Shown here: in pieces, positions 9,148-19,113 of the stretch | Layout: each line of letters opens with the position of its first letter | How positions within the stretch are numbered: position 1 is the first letter of the stretch | Source: CAVZBW01 sp963778465 | GTDB taxonomy: Bacteria > Actinomycetota > Acidimicrobiia > Acidimicrobiales > RAAP-2 | NCBI GenBank assembly: GCA_963778465.1 | Contig: CAVZUK010000003.1 | Coordinates: 2,604,001-2,668,000, forward strand | Length of the DNA: 64,000 nucleotides | Reading direction: 5' to 3' | Made by a program: the position numbers and the translations under genes | Notes under the pieces: model-generated | Told to the model about the DNA's origin: nothing | What the model saw: the letters and a program-made list of their open reading frames with translations, nothing else | Databases searched by the model: none

Positions 9148-11670
9148 TCATTGGGCGGCGATGGCAGCAAGCACGTCGAGACGGGCGGCGCGCCGGGCCG
9201 GCCAGCTGGCGGCCAGCAGTCCGAGCAGCGCGGCGAGGATGAGGAAGACCACCAGGTTCGAGACCGGCACCACCGTGTCGGTGATGCCCTGCGAGTGCAG
9301 AGCCGAGACGAGGGCGATGCCCAGGCACGTCCCGACGATGATGCCGATGACGGCGCCGAAGACGGCGAGGATCACCGACTCGGAGCGGATCATGGCGCGG
9401 ATCTGTCGCCGCCTCATGCCCACGGCCCGCAGGAGCCCGATCTCGTGGGTGCGTTCGAAGACCGACAGCATGAGCGTGTTCACGATCCCGATGAGGGCGA
9501 TGAGCACGGCCAGGGCCAGCAGCGCGTAGACCAGGCCCAGCAGCTGGTTGATCTGGGCGGACTGTGAAGCCTCGAACTGGGCCCGGGTCTGCACCTGCAC
9601 ATTGGGGTAGGGCGCCAGCGCCTTTTCGACCGCCTGCTGCACCCCGGGGCTTCCGTCCGTCTTGAGAAGCACGGCGCCGGGGAGGGGGTCCTGGAAGTGG
9701 GCGAGGAAGAAAGCGTCGCTGACGAGGTACTTCCCGGCCAGCGCGTTCGGCTGGTAGATCCCCCCGATCCGCATGGTGGCGGGCCCCGTCAGCGCGAAAC
9801 GCACCGGGACCTTGTCGCCGACCGAGAGGTTGTCGGCGTTGGCCGTGTTGGTGTCGATGAGCAGCTCGCCCGAGGACAGCGCCCGGACGGATCCCGCCGT
9901 CATGTTCAGGATGACCGTCTGGGACAGGTTCTTCGTCCCGAGGCCCAGCAGGGACTGGAGCGAGCCCCGGACCTCGAACTGGTTGCCGTAGACGGTCGAC
10001 GACGCGGTGACGCCGGGGGCGGACGATGCCGCCTTGGGGATGGCGGTGCTGAAGTTTCCGTTTCCGTTCTTGTTCGTCGTCGAGACGATGAGGTCCGCGC
10101 TGATGGCGTTGTCTACGCTGCTCGTGGCGGAGCGGGACAGCGAGGCCCCGAACACGGCGATGGCCGAGACGAGGGCCAGCCCCACCATCAACGCCGCCGA
10201 GGTCTGGGCCGTCCGGCGCGGGCTGCGCATCGAGTTTTCCCGGCCCAGCCGGCCCGAGATGCCGAGCACGCGAGCCAGCGGGCGACCGATGAAGCTGGCC
10301 ATTGGCCGGGCCAGTGCCGGCGCCAGCATGGCCACGCCGACGAAGATGAGCACCGCACCGATCCCCACCAGCCCGACAGCCGGCTTGGTCAGCCCGAAGG
10401 CGAGCGAGAGGACGCCGAGGACGGTGATCACTCCGCCACGGATGAACCGGCGCCGCAGCGGGATCTCCTCCTCGGTCGCCTGGTCCGAGACAGCGGCCAC
10501 GGGCGCAATGCGCACGGCGCGCCGCGCCGGGCTGATGGCCGACACCAGCGTGACGCCGACGCCGACGACCAGGCACACGATCACCGTCCGGGCCTCGAAG
10601 ACGAGGGAGCCCGTCGGAAGCGTCACCCCGAACCCGCTGAGCAGCTTCTCCAGACCGAGTGCCGCCAGCACCCCGAGCCCGAGGCCGACCAGCGACGACA
10701 CCAGCCCAACGACCGCTGCCTCCCCGAGCACGGAGCGGAACACCTGACGCCGGCTCGCCCCGACGATGCGCAGGAGCGCCAGCTCCCGCGTGCGCTGGCC
10801 CACGATGATGGAGAAGGTGTTCAAGATGGTGAACCCGCCCACGAACAGCGCGATGAAGGCGAAGATCAGCAGCGCCGTGTTGAAGAAGCCCAGGGCCTGG
10901 CCGATAGCGGCCGTCTGCTCGTTGATCACGGTCTGACCGGTCACCACCTCGACGCCGCGAGGCAGCACGTGGGCGATGGAGCTCTGGACGGCGGCCTTGT
11001 TCGCGCCCGGTTGCGTCACGACGTTGATGGTGTCGACCTCGCCGAGCTGGCCAAAGAGCACCTGTGCGGTCGGGAGGTCGAAGGCGGCCAGGGTAGCTCC
11101 GGCCAGGTTGTTGGCCGTCCCGAAGCGCGCGATGCCCACGATGGTGAACGTCCGTGGCGGCCCCCGGAGGAGGATGTGCACCGGCTCGCCGACGTGGAAG
11201 CCGTACTTTTGCGCGGTGCCGAGGTCCATCACGACGTCGTTGGGCGTCGTCGGCTTTGCACCCTCGACGAGGCGGAGGGCCGAGATCTGCTGGTTGGGGT
11301 CGAAGGAGACCCCGAGCGTGGGCGCCCCGCCCGTGGCGACGGCCTTGCCGTCGGGCGCGATGTACTGGGCATAGCCGGTGACCGAGCCCTCGGCGGCCTC
11401 CACGCCGGAGACGGCGCGCACGGTGGTCACGAGCGATTCGGGAACGGGGTTGCGCGTCGCCGTGCCGCCGCTGCCGAATTGGGCCACCCCGCGGACCTGG
11501 AAGTCGATGTTCTGGTAGATGTTCCCAAACAGCGTGTCGAACGTGTTGTGCAGGGTGTCGGTGAGGACGAACGTCCCGGCGATGAACGTCACCCCGAGCA
11601 CGATGGCGAGCGCGGTCAGCGCCAGGCGGAGCTTGTGGGCCAGGAGCCCCTTGATGGTGACCCGCCACAC
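9148..11670 (-). CDS. ABC transporter permease, FtsX/MacB-like, duplicated
   Basis: 840 aa integral membrane protein with two FtsX-type halves. It begins with an N-terminal transmembrane anchor (LRLALTALAIVLGVTFIAGT) and a large extracellular MacB-like domain. A three-helix FtsX block follows near 270-430 (FFNTALLIFAFIALFVGGFT, RTRELALLRIVGASRRQV), then a second anchor and extracellular domain, and a final block (ALAVLIALIGIVNTLMLSVF, THEIGLLRAVGMRRRQI). Start chosen as the GTG one base after the ATPase stop, giving MWRVTIKGLLAHKLRL. With the adjacent ATPase it should form an exporter of the macrolide/lipoprotein-type mechanotransmission class. Substrate is not evident. Confidence 0.92.
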   Translation of the reverse strand: MWRVTIKGLLAHKLRLALTALAIVLGVTFIAGTFVLTDTLHNTFDTLFGNIYQNIDFQVRGVAQFGSGGTATRNPVPESLVTTVRAVSGVEAAEGSVTGYAQYIAPDGKAVATGGAPTLGVSFDPNQQISALRLVEGAKPTTPNDVVMDLGTAQKYGFHVGEPVHILLRGPPRTFTIVGIARFGTANNLAGATLAAFDLPTAQVLFGQLGEVDTINVVTQPGANKAAVQSSIAHVLPRGVEVVTGQTVINEQTAAIGQALGFFNTALLIFAFIALFVGGFTILNTFSIIVGQRTRELALLRIVGASRRQVFRSVLGEAAVVGLVSSLVGLGLGVLAALGLEKLLSGFGVTLPTGSLVFEARTVIVCLVVGVGVTLVSAISPARRAVRIAPVAAVSDQATEEEIPLRRRFIRGGVITVLGVLSLAFGLTKPAVGLVGIGAVLIFVGVAMLAPALARPMASFIGRPLARVLGISGRLGRENSMRSPRRTAQTSAALMVGLALVSAIAVFGASLSRSATSSVDNAISADLIVSTTNKNGNGNFSTAIPKAASSAPGVTASSTVYGNQFEVRGSLQSLLGLGTKNLSQTVILNMTAGSVRALSSGELLIDTNTANADNLSVGDKVPVRFALTGPATMRIGGIYQPNALAGKYLVSDAFFLAHFQDPLPGAVLLKTDGSPGVQQAVEKALAPYPNVQVQTRAQFEASQSAQINQLLGLVYALLALAVLIALIGIVNTLMLSVFERTHEIGLLRAVGMRRRQIRAMIRSESVILAVFGAVIGIIVGTCLGIALVSALHSQGITDTVVPVSNLVVFLILAALLGLLAASWPARRAARLDVLAAIAAQ

Positions 11671-11671
11671 G

Positions 11672-12436
11672 TCAGGCGCCCATCGTCCGGATGCGCTCGA
11701 GGACAGAGTCGGCCGTCGGCGCGGCGAGCTCGTCGACGACCTTGCCGTCCGCCAGAAAGACGACCCGGTCGGAATAGGAGGCTCCATGGGGGTCGTGCGT
11801 GACCATGACGATCGACTGGCCGAAGTCGGTCACCGATCGGCGCAGGAACTCCAGCATCTCGGCCGACGAGTTGGAGTCCAGGTTGCCCGTGGGCTCGTCG
11901 GCGAAGATGAGGTCCGGCCGGTTGATCAGGGCCCGGGCGCAGGCGCAGCGCTGCTGCTGGCCGCCGGACATTTCGCTGGGCCGGTGCGACAGGCGGTCCC
12001 CGATGCCCAATTGCGCCACCAGGTAGGCGAACCACTCCTTGTCCACCGGTTTCCTGGCCAGGTCGGCCGGCAGGGTGATGTTCTCGCCGGCCGTCAGCGT
12101 CGGGACGAGATTGAACGACTGGAACACGAAGCCGATCCGGTCGCGCCGCAGCTGGGTGAGGCCCCTGTCGTCGAGGCTCCCGATGTCGAGGTCGCCGACG
12201 AAGGCATGCCCCGAGGTCGGCCGGTCGAGGCCGGCCATGCAGTGCATGAGCGTCGACTTGCCCGAGCCCGACGGGCCCATGACGGCGGTGAAGCGGCCGT
12301 GCTCGAAGGTGACGTCGATGCCAGCCAGAGCATGGACGGTCGCCTGACCTGCGCCGTAGGTCTTGCGCAGGTCCACGGCGTGGGCGGCCGGCGTGGCCGA
12401 GCCCGGGTGGGCGGGTGCTTGGTCGGTGAGCGCCAC
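11672..12436 (-). CDS. ABC transporter ATP-binding protein, MacB/LolD type
   Basis: 254 aa ATPase. Walker A GPSGSGKST near residue 57, Q-loop VFQSFNLVPTLTAGENI, signature MSGGQQQRCACARAL, Walker B LIFADEPTGNLDS and the H-loop MVTHDPHGASYSDR are all intact. The GTG at 12436 is preceded by ACGAGG and gives the normal family length; a longer frame upstream would add an atypical basic tail. It is transcribed just ahead of the permease, with one base between stop and start. It energises the FtsX-type exporter at the inner face of the membrane. Confidence 0.93.
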   Translation of the reverse strand: MALTDQAPAHPGSATPAAHAVDLRKTYGAGQATVHALAGIDVTFEHGRFTAVMGPSGSGKSTLMHCMAGLDRPTSGHAFVGDLDIGSLDDRGLTQLRRDRIGFVFQSFNLVPTLTAGENITLPADLARKPVDKEWFAYLVAQLGIGDRLSHRPSEMSGGQQQRCACARALINRPDLIFADEPTGNLDSNSSAEMLEFLRRSVTDFGQSIVMVTHDPHGASYSDRVVFLADGKVVDELAAPTADSVLERIRTMGA

Positions 12437-12577
12437 GATGCCTCGTTTTCGTGAACGGGGAGCGTAAAAGGGGCGCCCGGTTCGCCCCCTTACCGGCTTT
12501 CTGCACGATACAGGCTTTTGGAACCTGGATGAACAGCGCGAAGCCGGGGAGCTGGCCGGTCTTGAGTGCACCGGCGC

Positions 12578-12755
12578 CTACGGTTTGATCTCGCACCGCA
12601 AGCCGCCGGTGCGGTTGATGACCGTGCCCTTTGTCGGCCGGGAGCGGAGTCGCCGACGTAGGTATGCAGGGGGTGCCGGTCGTAGACGACCTGGGTCTGG
12701 CCGTCGGACCGCTTGATCGCCACGATCTTGCCCGTCACGCCCGGACCGGCCCCGG
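12578..12755 (-). pseudogene. Remnant of a COG4315 (YxFxxD-type) lipoprotein
   Basis: In one minus-strand frame the peptide reads TGKIVAIKRSDGQTQVVYD then RHPLHTYVGDSAPG. The next frame continues with TKGTVINRTGGLRCEIKP and a stop. Together these match one repeat of the secreted COG4315 family (typical form HPLYTYxGDxAPGQTxGQG...GLWYxxxP). A frameshift near 12645 and the absence of signal peptide, start or other repeats show decay. The rest of 12437-12817 holds no gene I can support, apart from presumed promoter DNA for the ABC operon. Confidence 0.5.
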
Positions 12756-12817
12756 CGTTCCCGTCGCGGCCGGCCAATAGGCGGCACACGTCCCCGTAGC
12801 ACGTCGACCTCGTCGGG

Positions 12818-13945
12818 CTATCGACGGACCAGCGGGACCCTCTCGTAGCCCCGGAAGGTAGCCGAGCGGAGGCGCACGAGCTCCCCGTCGTCGACGCGGA
12901 ACCGATGGAGTAAGGGGAGGAGGGCCTGGAGGGCTGACCGAGCCTCCAGTCGGGCCAACGCTGCTCCGAGGCAGAAGTGGATCCCGTGGCCGAAACCGAG
13001 ATGTCGTCGGATCTTCCGATCACAGACGAAGCGATCGGGGTCCACGAATTCCCGGTCGTCGCGATTGGCGGCACCCCACAACAGTCGGATCTCGGCCTCC
13101 GCCGGGATGCTGATGCCATGCAGCACCGTGTGTGCACTGGTATGGCGCCAAAGGACCTGAACCGGCGACTCGAACCGCAATAGCTCCTCGATCAGGCGGG
13201 ACCAAAGGTCATCGTCGGAGGCCAGGCGGTCGACCAGCTCGGGCCGTCGGTCGAGGAGCACAATGCCGCTGCCAACGAGGTTGGTCACCGTGTCGGTACC
13301 GGCCAGGACCAGATTCGTCACCAGTCCGACCATCTCCTCGTCGTCCAGCGCATCGGGGGAAGCGTCGTTGGCCAGGATCTCCATGACTCCACCGGCCGCC
13401 AAGTGTCCCCTCTCTCCCACGGCCGCCCGCGCGACCTCCTCCAGTTCCCAGACCGCCTGGAGGTAGTCGGGCGTATCCGTCACCTCCGCCAAGGCGAGGG
13501 ACTTCAGGCGGAACTCCTCTGCCAGCGTGTCCGGTAGGCCGACGATGCGACTGATCACCATGTTGGGCAGGTGGGCGGCAAAGTCGGTCACCGCATCGAA
13601 GCCGGCGCAGCCCGCTAGGGGCGCGACCAGCGATTGACACATCGACTCCACCTCGGCGGCCCGCCGACGATTGGCGCTCGGGGTGAACAGGTGGGCGACC
13701 TTCTGGCGGTGCTGGTCATGCCGCGGAGGGTCCATAGAGGCGAAGTGGTTCCGGCTGCCTGACGGCGACCCTGATCGGAACAGGGGCCAGTCGTTGGTGA
13801 CGGCCCAGACGTCCTCGAAGCGCGAGATCAGATAGGACCCGCTGCGCGGGTCACGGTAGACGGGATGGAGATCGCGCAGCATCCGGTAGAACTCCCACGG
13901 GTCCTCGAGGAAGGCCGGCGAGTGGGGCTCGTACTCCAGCGTCAT
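12818..13945 (-). CDS. Cytochrome P450
   Basis: 375 aa, slightly short for a soluble bacterial P450. Visible elements in order are the I-helix oxygen-activation motif AGTDTVTN near residue 217, the ExxR motif (EELLR), the PERF-like DPDRFVCDR and the haem-thiolate loop HLGFGHGIHFCLGAALARLE near 318 with the axial Cys. It would hydroxylate an organic substrate using O2 and a redox partner. No ferredoxin or reductase gene is adjacent. It starts 12 bases after the LLM oxidoreductase, so the two are very likely cotranscribed. Subfamily and substrate cannot be read from sequence alone. Confidence 0.95.
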   Translation of the reverse strand: MTLEYEPHSPAFLEDPWEFYRMLRDLHPVYRDPRSGSYLISRFEDVWAVTNDWPLFRSGSPSGSRNHFASMDPPRHDQHRQKVAHLFTPSANRRRAAEVESMCQSLVAPLAGCAGFDAVTDFAAHLPNMVISRIVGLPDTLAEEFRLKSLALAEVTDTPDYLQAVWELEEVARAAVGERGHLAAGGVMEILANDASPDALDDEEMVGLVTNLVLAGTDTVTNLVGSGIVLLDRRPELVDRLASDDDLWSRLIEELLRFESPVQVLWRHTSAHTVLHGISIPAEAEIRLLWGAANRDDREFVDPDRFVCDRKIRRHLGFGHGIHFCLGAALARLEARSALQALLPLLHRFRVDDGELVRLRSATFRGYERVPLVRR

Positions 13946-13956
13946 CGGACAGCCAC

Positions 13957-14904
13957 CTATCGCAGCTCGGCGTCCAGGCGCCGGGTCAGCTCGACCAGGA
14001 CCGGGGCGGCCCGCTCGGGGTCGGGTGACAGCTCGGCCAGGCTAAAGAAGACATCGGTCGCCCCCGCCTCGAGAGCCTGCGGCACCTGGGCCAACGTCCG
14101 CCCGAGATCCGGGTGACCGTCCTGACCGCGCATCACGGGGATCGGTGCCTGCACCTGCAGATCAGCGCGGCCGGCAGCCCTGGTGACGCGTTGCAGGGTT
14201 TCCGCACCCTGGCGTACGTCCTCCAGGCCGGCCGTCATGATCGGAATCCACCCGTCGCCAAGGTCGACGAGTCGGGCCAGGTTCTTTGAGTGGAGAACCC
14301 CGCCAAACCACACGGGGAGGCGGGTCTGCATCGGCCGGGGCGCGCAGTACACGTCCTCCAAGGTCACGCTGGAGGAGCGAAAGGAGCAGGGCGACCCGCT
14401 CCAGAGGGCCCGGCAGGCGGCCATGGTGTCGGTCAGCAGCTCACCTCGCTTGCTCCACTCCAATCCCTGGGCGTCGTACTCCTCGCGCTGCCAGCCCACG
14501 CCAACGCCCAGCTCCATACGCCCGCCTGACAACACGTCCAGGGTGGCCACGCTCTTGGCCAAGAGGGCAGCGGGGCGCAGGGGGGCGATGAGGATGCGCG
14601 TGGAGAGCCGGACCCGGTGGGTGACCGCGGCCACCGCTCCGAGCGATGACAGCGGTTCGAGGAACGGTGTGTCCGGAGGAGGAAACGGGCGTTTGGACCA
14701 GTGATATTGCTCGTCGGCGTGCGTTCCCATGAGGACATGGTCGACGACCACCAGCCGGTCGGCCCCGGCGTCCTCGGCCGTTCGAGCCAGGTCCAAGAGC
14801 CGGCGCCAGTCTGCGGCTAGCCAGGCGCCGTAGGTCGCGCCGCTGGGCAGCTGGATGGTGAGCGTGATCCGCCGGGCGCTCGGCACTGCGTGATTATCTT
14901 GCAT
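13957..14904 (-). CDS. LLM-class F420-dependent oxidoreductase
   Basis: 315 aa luciferase-like TIM barrel. Family landmarks include RLLDLARTAEDAGADRLVVV, VTHRVRLSTRILIAPLRPAA, ATLDVLSGGRMELGVGVGW, EEYDAQGLEW and LPVWFGG. In Actinomycetota proteins of this pattern normally use coenzyme F420, though FMN cannot be excluded. I start at the ATG at 14904 because the alternative at 14970 adds an unrelated tail; no clear Shine-Dalgarno precedes either. It lies immediately upstream of the P450 gene, suggesting a joint oxidative/reductive step on one substrate. Confidence 0.9.
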   Translation of the reverse strand: MQDNHAVPSARRITLTIQLPSGATYGAWLAADWRRLLDLARTAEDAGADRLVVVDHVLMGTHADEQYHWSKRPFPPPDTPFLEPLSSLGAVAAVTHRVRLSTRILIAPLRPAALLAKSVATLDVLSGGRMELGVGVGWQREEYDAQGLEWSKRGELLTDTMAACRALWSGSPCSFRSSSVTLEDVYCAPRPMQTRLPVWFGGVLHSKNLARLVDLGDGWIPIMTAGLEDVRQGAETLQRVTRAAGRADLQVQAPIPVMRGQDGHPDLGRTLAQVPQALEAGATDVFFSLAELSPDPERAAPVLVELTRRLDAELR

Positions 14905-15894
14905 GGATTGAAAGAGCTCAATCGCAGGGCGGCACCAACCAGGATGTTGGCCATCTGGGTCACCCCGCATCCGGGGGCTGACGCCGCCTTCAACCGCTGG
15001 TACGACGAGATGGACGGCCTAGATGCCCTGGCGAAGGGCTCGTTCGAAGCCACGCCCGAGCCATCAGCCATGCCGCCCACGAGAACGGCTCTCGCGGCCG
15101 CGCCCGGCCCAGACGGAGTGGGGCGAGCCCGGGCCAGCCAACCCATACGGAGGGCATCGGCCGCCCGGAATTCCGTGCTCCAAGCCAGCCGGAGGGGCCC
15201 AAATCCTGCACCCCCCGAGCAGACAGTGGTGTTGAGCGGTCTCACGATATTGGCGAAGTCTCATGCCAGTGGCGAGGATTTGGCGAGGTCGATAAAGACC
15301 GCGAACAACGCCAGGCTCCTCCGGCCCCACCGGACAGGGGCGATTCATAAGCGTGCGGTGGGCTCTGTCGGGCTGGGGCCGTGCAGATGACCATCCGACC
15401 ACCACTCCTGTATCGACAAGCGGGTAGTGGCGGTGAATCGCTTGAGCCGCTCGGACCAGTTGCACCTTCGCAAGGAACCGCAGTCGCTGATGGTGCTGCT
15501 CCGCCTCGCACGAGAGTCGCTCCGGCAAACGTTCAAGGGAGACCTCGTCAATCTGCAACCTGTGCAAACCGTCATCGACAGTTACGACTTCTCCTGATGC
15601 CAGACCCCGTCGACTCGCTGCCGTACCGGTGGTTTCCGCCGCCAAGGCGGCCGCCATCACGTCCGTAGAGACCACCTCCTGCGTCGCCACTGCCGACGGG
15701 CACCCTCCCCCGCCGCCTGACCGCCGCCCCTCCGTGCCTCCAAGACCGCCGGGGTAGAGCCCGCTCCACCGCCCGTCGCGGCCCGCAACTCGACAGAAAT
15801 TTACCGTCGCTTCACCCTACGTTGGCCATTTGTCCGACGAAGCCCGGCCTAAGAATTGGTAGAACAACTGCGCAGACGGAGAGGGAGGCTTGCA
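14905..15894. other. Gene-poor kilobase before the large secreted protein
   Basis: Nearly 1 kb without a gene I can support. A possible N-terminal fragment of an EthD-like protein lies at 14944-15060. A short open stretch near 15389-15596 on the plus strand (ending in VQTVIDSYDFS) has no recognisable family. The long minus-strand frame at 15064-15690 shows no domain and has unnatural Arg/Pro content. The right end, from about 15790, should carry the promoter of the secreted protein gene. Confidence 0.5.
14944..15060 (+). pseudogene. Possible EthD-like N-terminal fragment
   Basis: An ATG opens MLAIWVTPHPGADAAFNRWY, which looks like the beginning of small EthD/dimeric alpha-beta barrel proteins (typically followed by DEEHxPxRL). 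After DEMDGLDALAKGSF the resemblance is lost and no full domain follows. If real, this is only about 30 residues of a roughly 100-residue family. Weak call. Confidence 0.3.
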
Positions 15895-18864
15895 ATGATG
15901 GCGCGTCGCGCCCAGACATCCGCCCGGAGAGCCCTTACGGCCGTTCTCGCCGTGATGATCGGCACTTCGGTGGTGGTGATCGAAGCCGCGGCTGGGGCGG
16001 CTCCGGCGACGACCTCGACGACGACCCCGTCGTCGACGACACTCCCAGCCGCCTCGACGTCGACCAGCCCGTCGCCACCGACGACGACCCCGGCGACGAC
16101 GACGACGGAGCCGAAAAAGCCATCGACCAAGAAGCCGGGCACGACCCCGGCGTCGTCCTCGACCACCCCACCGAGCTCGTCGACGACGACCGGTCCGTCC
16201 ACCTCGACTACGGCGCCACCCACCAATCCCGGATCGGCCCCCGCCGTCACCCCTGGGTCCACCACGACACCGAGCTCGTCGCCGACGACGGTCGCTCCGG
16301 GTGCCTCGGCCTCGCCCAAGACGGCGACCGATTTCATCGGCGGGTCCTCCAAGGCCTTTGGATCCCTCGCCAAGTTGTTCTCACTCCTAGACAACAAGGC
16401 ACTCGAGCCGTGGGCGGCCGGGATCGACGTCGTCGCCGCGCTGGCTGTGCCCTTCATCTCCACCTTCTGGAAGCCAGATCCTGGCCCAAGCATCAAGGAC
16501 GTCCTCAACAGGTTGGACGACCTCTCGACACAGATCGACCAGATCCAGTCGCAAATCACGGGAATCCAGAACCAGCTGAGCCAGCTCGAGCGGGCAGTGC
16601 ATCTCGGCAACTGCTCCAATCGGCTGGCGGACCTGCTGAAACCCATCGCGACCGTCAACACGTTGCAGAAGCGATACCGCGAGCTCGCCGACGACGAGGC
16701 GGCCATACCGACCGCGGCCAATCCCACCACCCGGGCACGGACCCTCGATGCGAACTTCGCCGGGTTTGCAACGGACGCCCTCGGGCCGACATCGGACCGC
16801 ACGCCCAACGTCTCGGTGACGACCTCGCCCCTGGCCACCATCATCACCCAGATGGACTCGGCGCTCCTCGGCCCGAGGACCAGTTTGGGCGAGGGCATCA
16901 TCGGGGCCTGCGCGGTGGTCGGCTACGACCAGTGGAAGGCGACCGTGGCCTCGGACCCGACCAGTGGGTGGCTCGGCGATCAGGGCTATTACCAGCAGAT
17001 CACCGACCTCGTCCGCCAATACGAGAACTACGAGGTCCAGGCGCTCACCTACCTGGAGGAGGCCGCGTACTATCGCGCCGCCCAGTTCCTCCACAACGAC
17101 GACCCCAGCCTGGCGAGCACACTGGGGCCCGACTCGCTCGCCAAGGTGTGCGCCCTGGCGACGACCCAGGCTCCCGACGGCACCGCAGCGCGGCTGTGCA
17201 AGAGCGTGACCACCGAGGTGCAGGACACCTACAACAACATGGTCGCCGAATGGAAGCTCACCGGGCGTCCCTACTCGAACGGCACGGTTGTGTTGGCCCC
17301 GGGCTCGAAGTTGACCGGTGCGCCCGGCAACATCCCGCCACTGCTTTGGGTGCGCGATCCAGCCAGCCACCCTCACCAGCAGAATTGGGAGGTGTCGACC
17401 TACAGCGGAGCTGCCAAGGACATCGACGGCCTCGACACCTGGCACCCCGCGACGCTGATCGACTGGAACGACCTGGAGCGGGAGTGGCAGTACTCCTCGC
17501 CCGGACGGACGGATACCTCTCCGGGCATCCTGGGCGCCATGACCCAGTCCAAGGAGTTCTCAAGCGTCGAGAGGCTCTTTTGGATCCCGCAGGCACACTT
17601 CACGTCCGTGTTCGAATCTGCGCGGTGGGAGGTTCCCCGGTTCCCTCTGGTGAGCGCCGTGGTCAGCCTCGAGCCGATCACGGTTCGATGCTTCGTTGCC
17701 CCGACGACGCCGGACACGTGGCAGTTCAACGCGGGGATCGCCTGCAGCTCGTCCTGGTGGAGTCACTACGTCACCGTCACGCTGCACTTTGACGGCATGA
17801 GGCCGTACCAAGACAGGTTCATCTACGAGTGGAGCGCTGAGTATCAAGTGCCCGTTGACCAGCGCACGAGCCCTCTCGCGCCGTTGCGGGGGTTTGCTCA
17901 CCAGTCATGCCTCCTGGGCCGACCCTGCCACCTCAACGAGATCAATTGGCAGGGGAAGAGCCCAATCGCCGGACCGTTCGGAAGGCCGATCAGCAATGCG
18001 GCAGCCGACACGATGCCCGTGACGGCGTTGCCCGACAACGCCGCCTGCACCAACACCTTTGGCGCTCCCAAGCTGTGCACCGCCAGCGGTCACGGGTACA
18101 GCGACGGGCAGTTCACCCGCTGGCTGGACGATGTCCTTCCCAACCCGTCCCAGCCCTCGCCCATCGCAGCCGCACAGCCGACCGTGCAGCCTGGAACGGC
18201 CGGCACGTTGACTTGCGATCCCGATTGGGCGGAGAAGTCCTCGCCCGAGTGGGGTCCCCTGGTCGAGACCGACACGAGTTGGACTGCCACGGCTCCCGTT
18301 CCACCGGCATCCGCGAGCAGGATCTTCACGGCGACGACGAACGCCGATCAGCCGATCACCGCCACGGACATCAGCGGGCCGCTCGGCAATCCAACGTTCC
18401 GGGTCACCTGTACGGTGACGGCACGATGGGCCAGGTTGTCCAACACGACAGAAGCGGCAAGCGCCACCTATCAAGTCGTGTCGGGGCGCAGCGACCTTGC
18501 GCCGGGAGTCGCGCGGGTTCCAGCGGCCCCGGGCATTGGCCCGGTCGAGCTCAACGGCACCCAGGCCAGCGTCGGCTGGACGGTCGGCGACGATTACAGC
18601 AACACGATCAGGTCATTCACGATCACCCCCTATCTCCTCACGACAAGTGGGTACCAGGCGCAGACCCCGATCCAGGTGAATGCGGGGTCCTCGGGGCCGA
18701 GCCCCAACGTGGGCGCTCAGGACAGTTGGGAGGTGCCCCTCAGTGCGGGCTCGACCTATCGGTTCAGCGTCTCGGACAACAGTGAGGTGTCCCAGGGGGG
18801 TGTAGGGCCGATTCCGGTTGTCGGGCTACCTTCCGCCCTGTCGGACTCGGTGACGAGTCTGTAG
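15895..18864 (+). CDS. Large secreted protein: Ser/Thr/Pro stalk, coiled coil, C-terminal Fn3-like domain
   Basis: 989 aa, not recognised as a named family. A twin-basic signal peptide with hydrophobic core (ALTAVLAVMIGTSVVVIEAA) ends near residue 35. Residues about 40-145 are almost pure Ser/Thr/Pro, a stalk likely to be glycosylated or to cross the cell wall. A hydrophobic helical segment (LEPWAAGIDVVAALAVPFIS) and a predicted coiled coil (QIDQIQSQITGIQNQLSQLE near 215) follow, then a long middle region rich in Trp and Tyr. The last 105 residues resemble a fibronectin III domain (VGWTVGDDYSN, STYRFSVSD). ATG at 15895 chosen because GAGGGAGG precedes it; a TTG at 15856 has none. No sortase motif. 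DNA from 18865 to 19113 shows no gene. Confidence 0.8.
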   Translation: MMARRAQTSARRALTAVLAVMIGTSVVVIEAAAGAAPATTSTTTPSSTTLPAASTSTSPSPPTTTPATTTTEPKKPSTKKPGTTPASSSTTPPSSSTTTGPSTSTTAPPTNPGSAPAVTPGSTTTPSSSPTTVAPGASASPKTATDFIGGSSKAFGSLAKLFSLLDNKALEPWAAGIDVVAALAVPFISTFWKPDPGPSIKDVLNRLDDLSTQIDQIQSQITGIQNQLSQLERAVHLGNCSNRLADLLKPIATVNTLQKRYRELADDEAAIPTAANPTTRARTLDANFAGFATDALGPTSDRTPNVSVTTSPLATIITQMDSALLGPRTSLGEGIIGACAVVGYDQWKATVASDPTSGWLGDQGYYQQITDLVRQYENYEVQALTYLEEAAYYRAAQFLHNDDPSLASTLGPDSLAKVCALATTQAPDGTAARLCKSVTTEVQDTYNNMVAEWKLTGRPYSNGTVVLAPGSKLTGAPGNIPPLLWVRDPASHPHQQNWEVSTYSGAAKDIDGLDTWHPATLIDWNDLEREWQYSSPGRTDTSPGILGAMTQSKEFSSVERLFWIPQAHFTSVFESARWEVPRFPLVSAVVSLEPITVRCFVAPTTPDTWQFNAGIACSSSWWSHYVTVTLHFDGMRPYQDRFIYEWSAEYQVPVDQRTSPLAPLRGFAHQSCLLGRPCHLNEINWQGKSPIAGPFGRPISNAAADTMPVTALPDNAACTNTFGAPKLCTASGHGYSDGQFTRWLDDVLPNPSQPSPIAAAQPTVQPGTAGTLTCDPDWAEKSSPEWGPLVETDTSWTATAPVPPASASRIFTATTNADQPITATDISGPLGNPTFRVTCTVTARWARLSNTTEAASATYQVVSGRSDLAPGVARVPAAPGIGPVELNGTQASVGWTVGDDYSNTIRSFTITPYLLTTSGYQAQTPIQVNAGSSGPSPNVGAQDSWEVPLSAGSTYRFSVSDNSEVSQGGVGPIPVVGLPSALSDSVTSL

Positions 18865-19113
18865 CTCTGCCCGTCGGAGCGGAACCGCACCCGGTCACCG
18901 ATAGCTCGAACCGAAGACTCGGCCCAGAACGTCGAGAAGATCTGGCCGGCCGACGCCCTCACCGATGGTGCGTACAACGCCTACGTGGCACCCGGCGGGT
19001 GGACCTCAATATGGACCAGCCCTCCGGGCACCGGTCGGGACGATCCACCGGGCGGGCACCGAGACGGCAGCCAGGGTGTCGGCTACTTCGACGGAGCGCT
19101 GAGGTCGAGACAG

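Noticed and set aside
9697..11802. 701-residue plus-strand frame opposite the ABC permease
   Set aside because: Full of Asp/Arg/Gly/His with no domain, a typical shadow of high-GC codon use; the permease on the other strand is unmistakable.
15064..15690. 208-residue minus-strand frame in the gene-poor kilobase
   Set aside because: No domain, signal or ribosome site, and composition unlike the neighbouring genes. I could not tie it to a transposase or any family.
15990..16320. ACG/TCG-rich low-complexity DNA considered as a CRISPR or satellite repeat
   Set aside because: No fixed unit or spacers; it encodes the Ser/Thr/Pro stalk of the secreted protein in frame.
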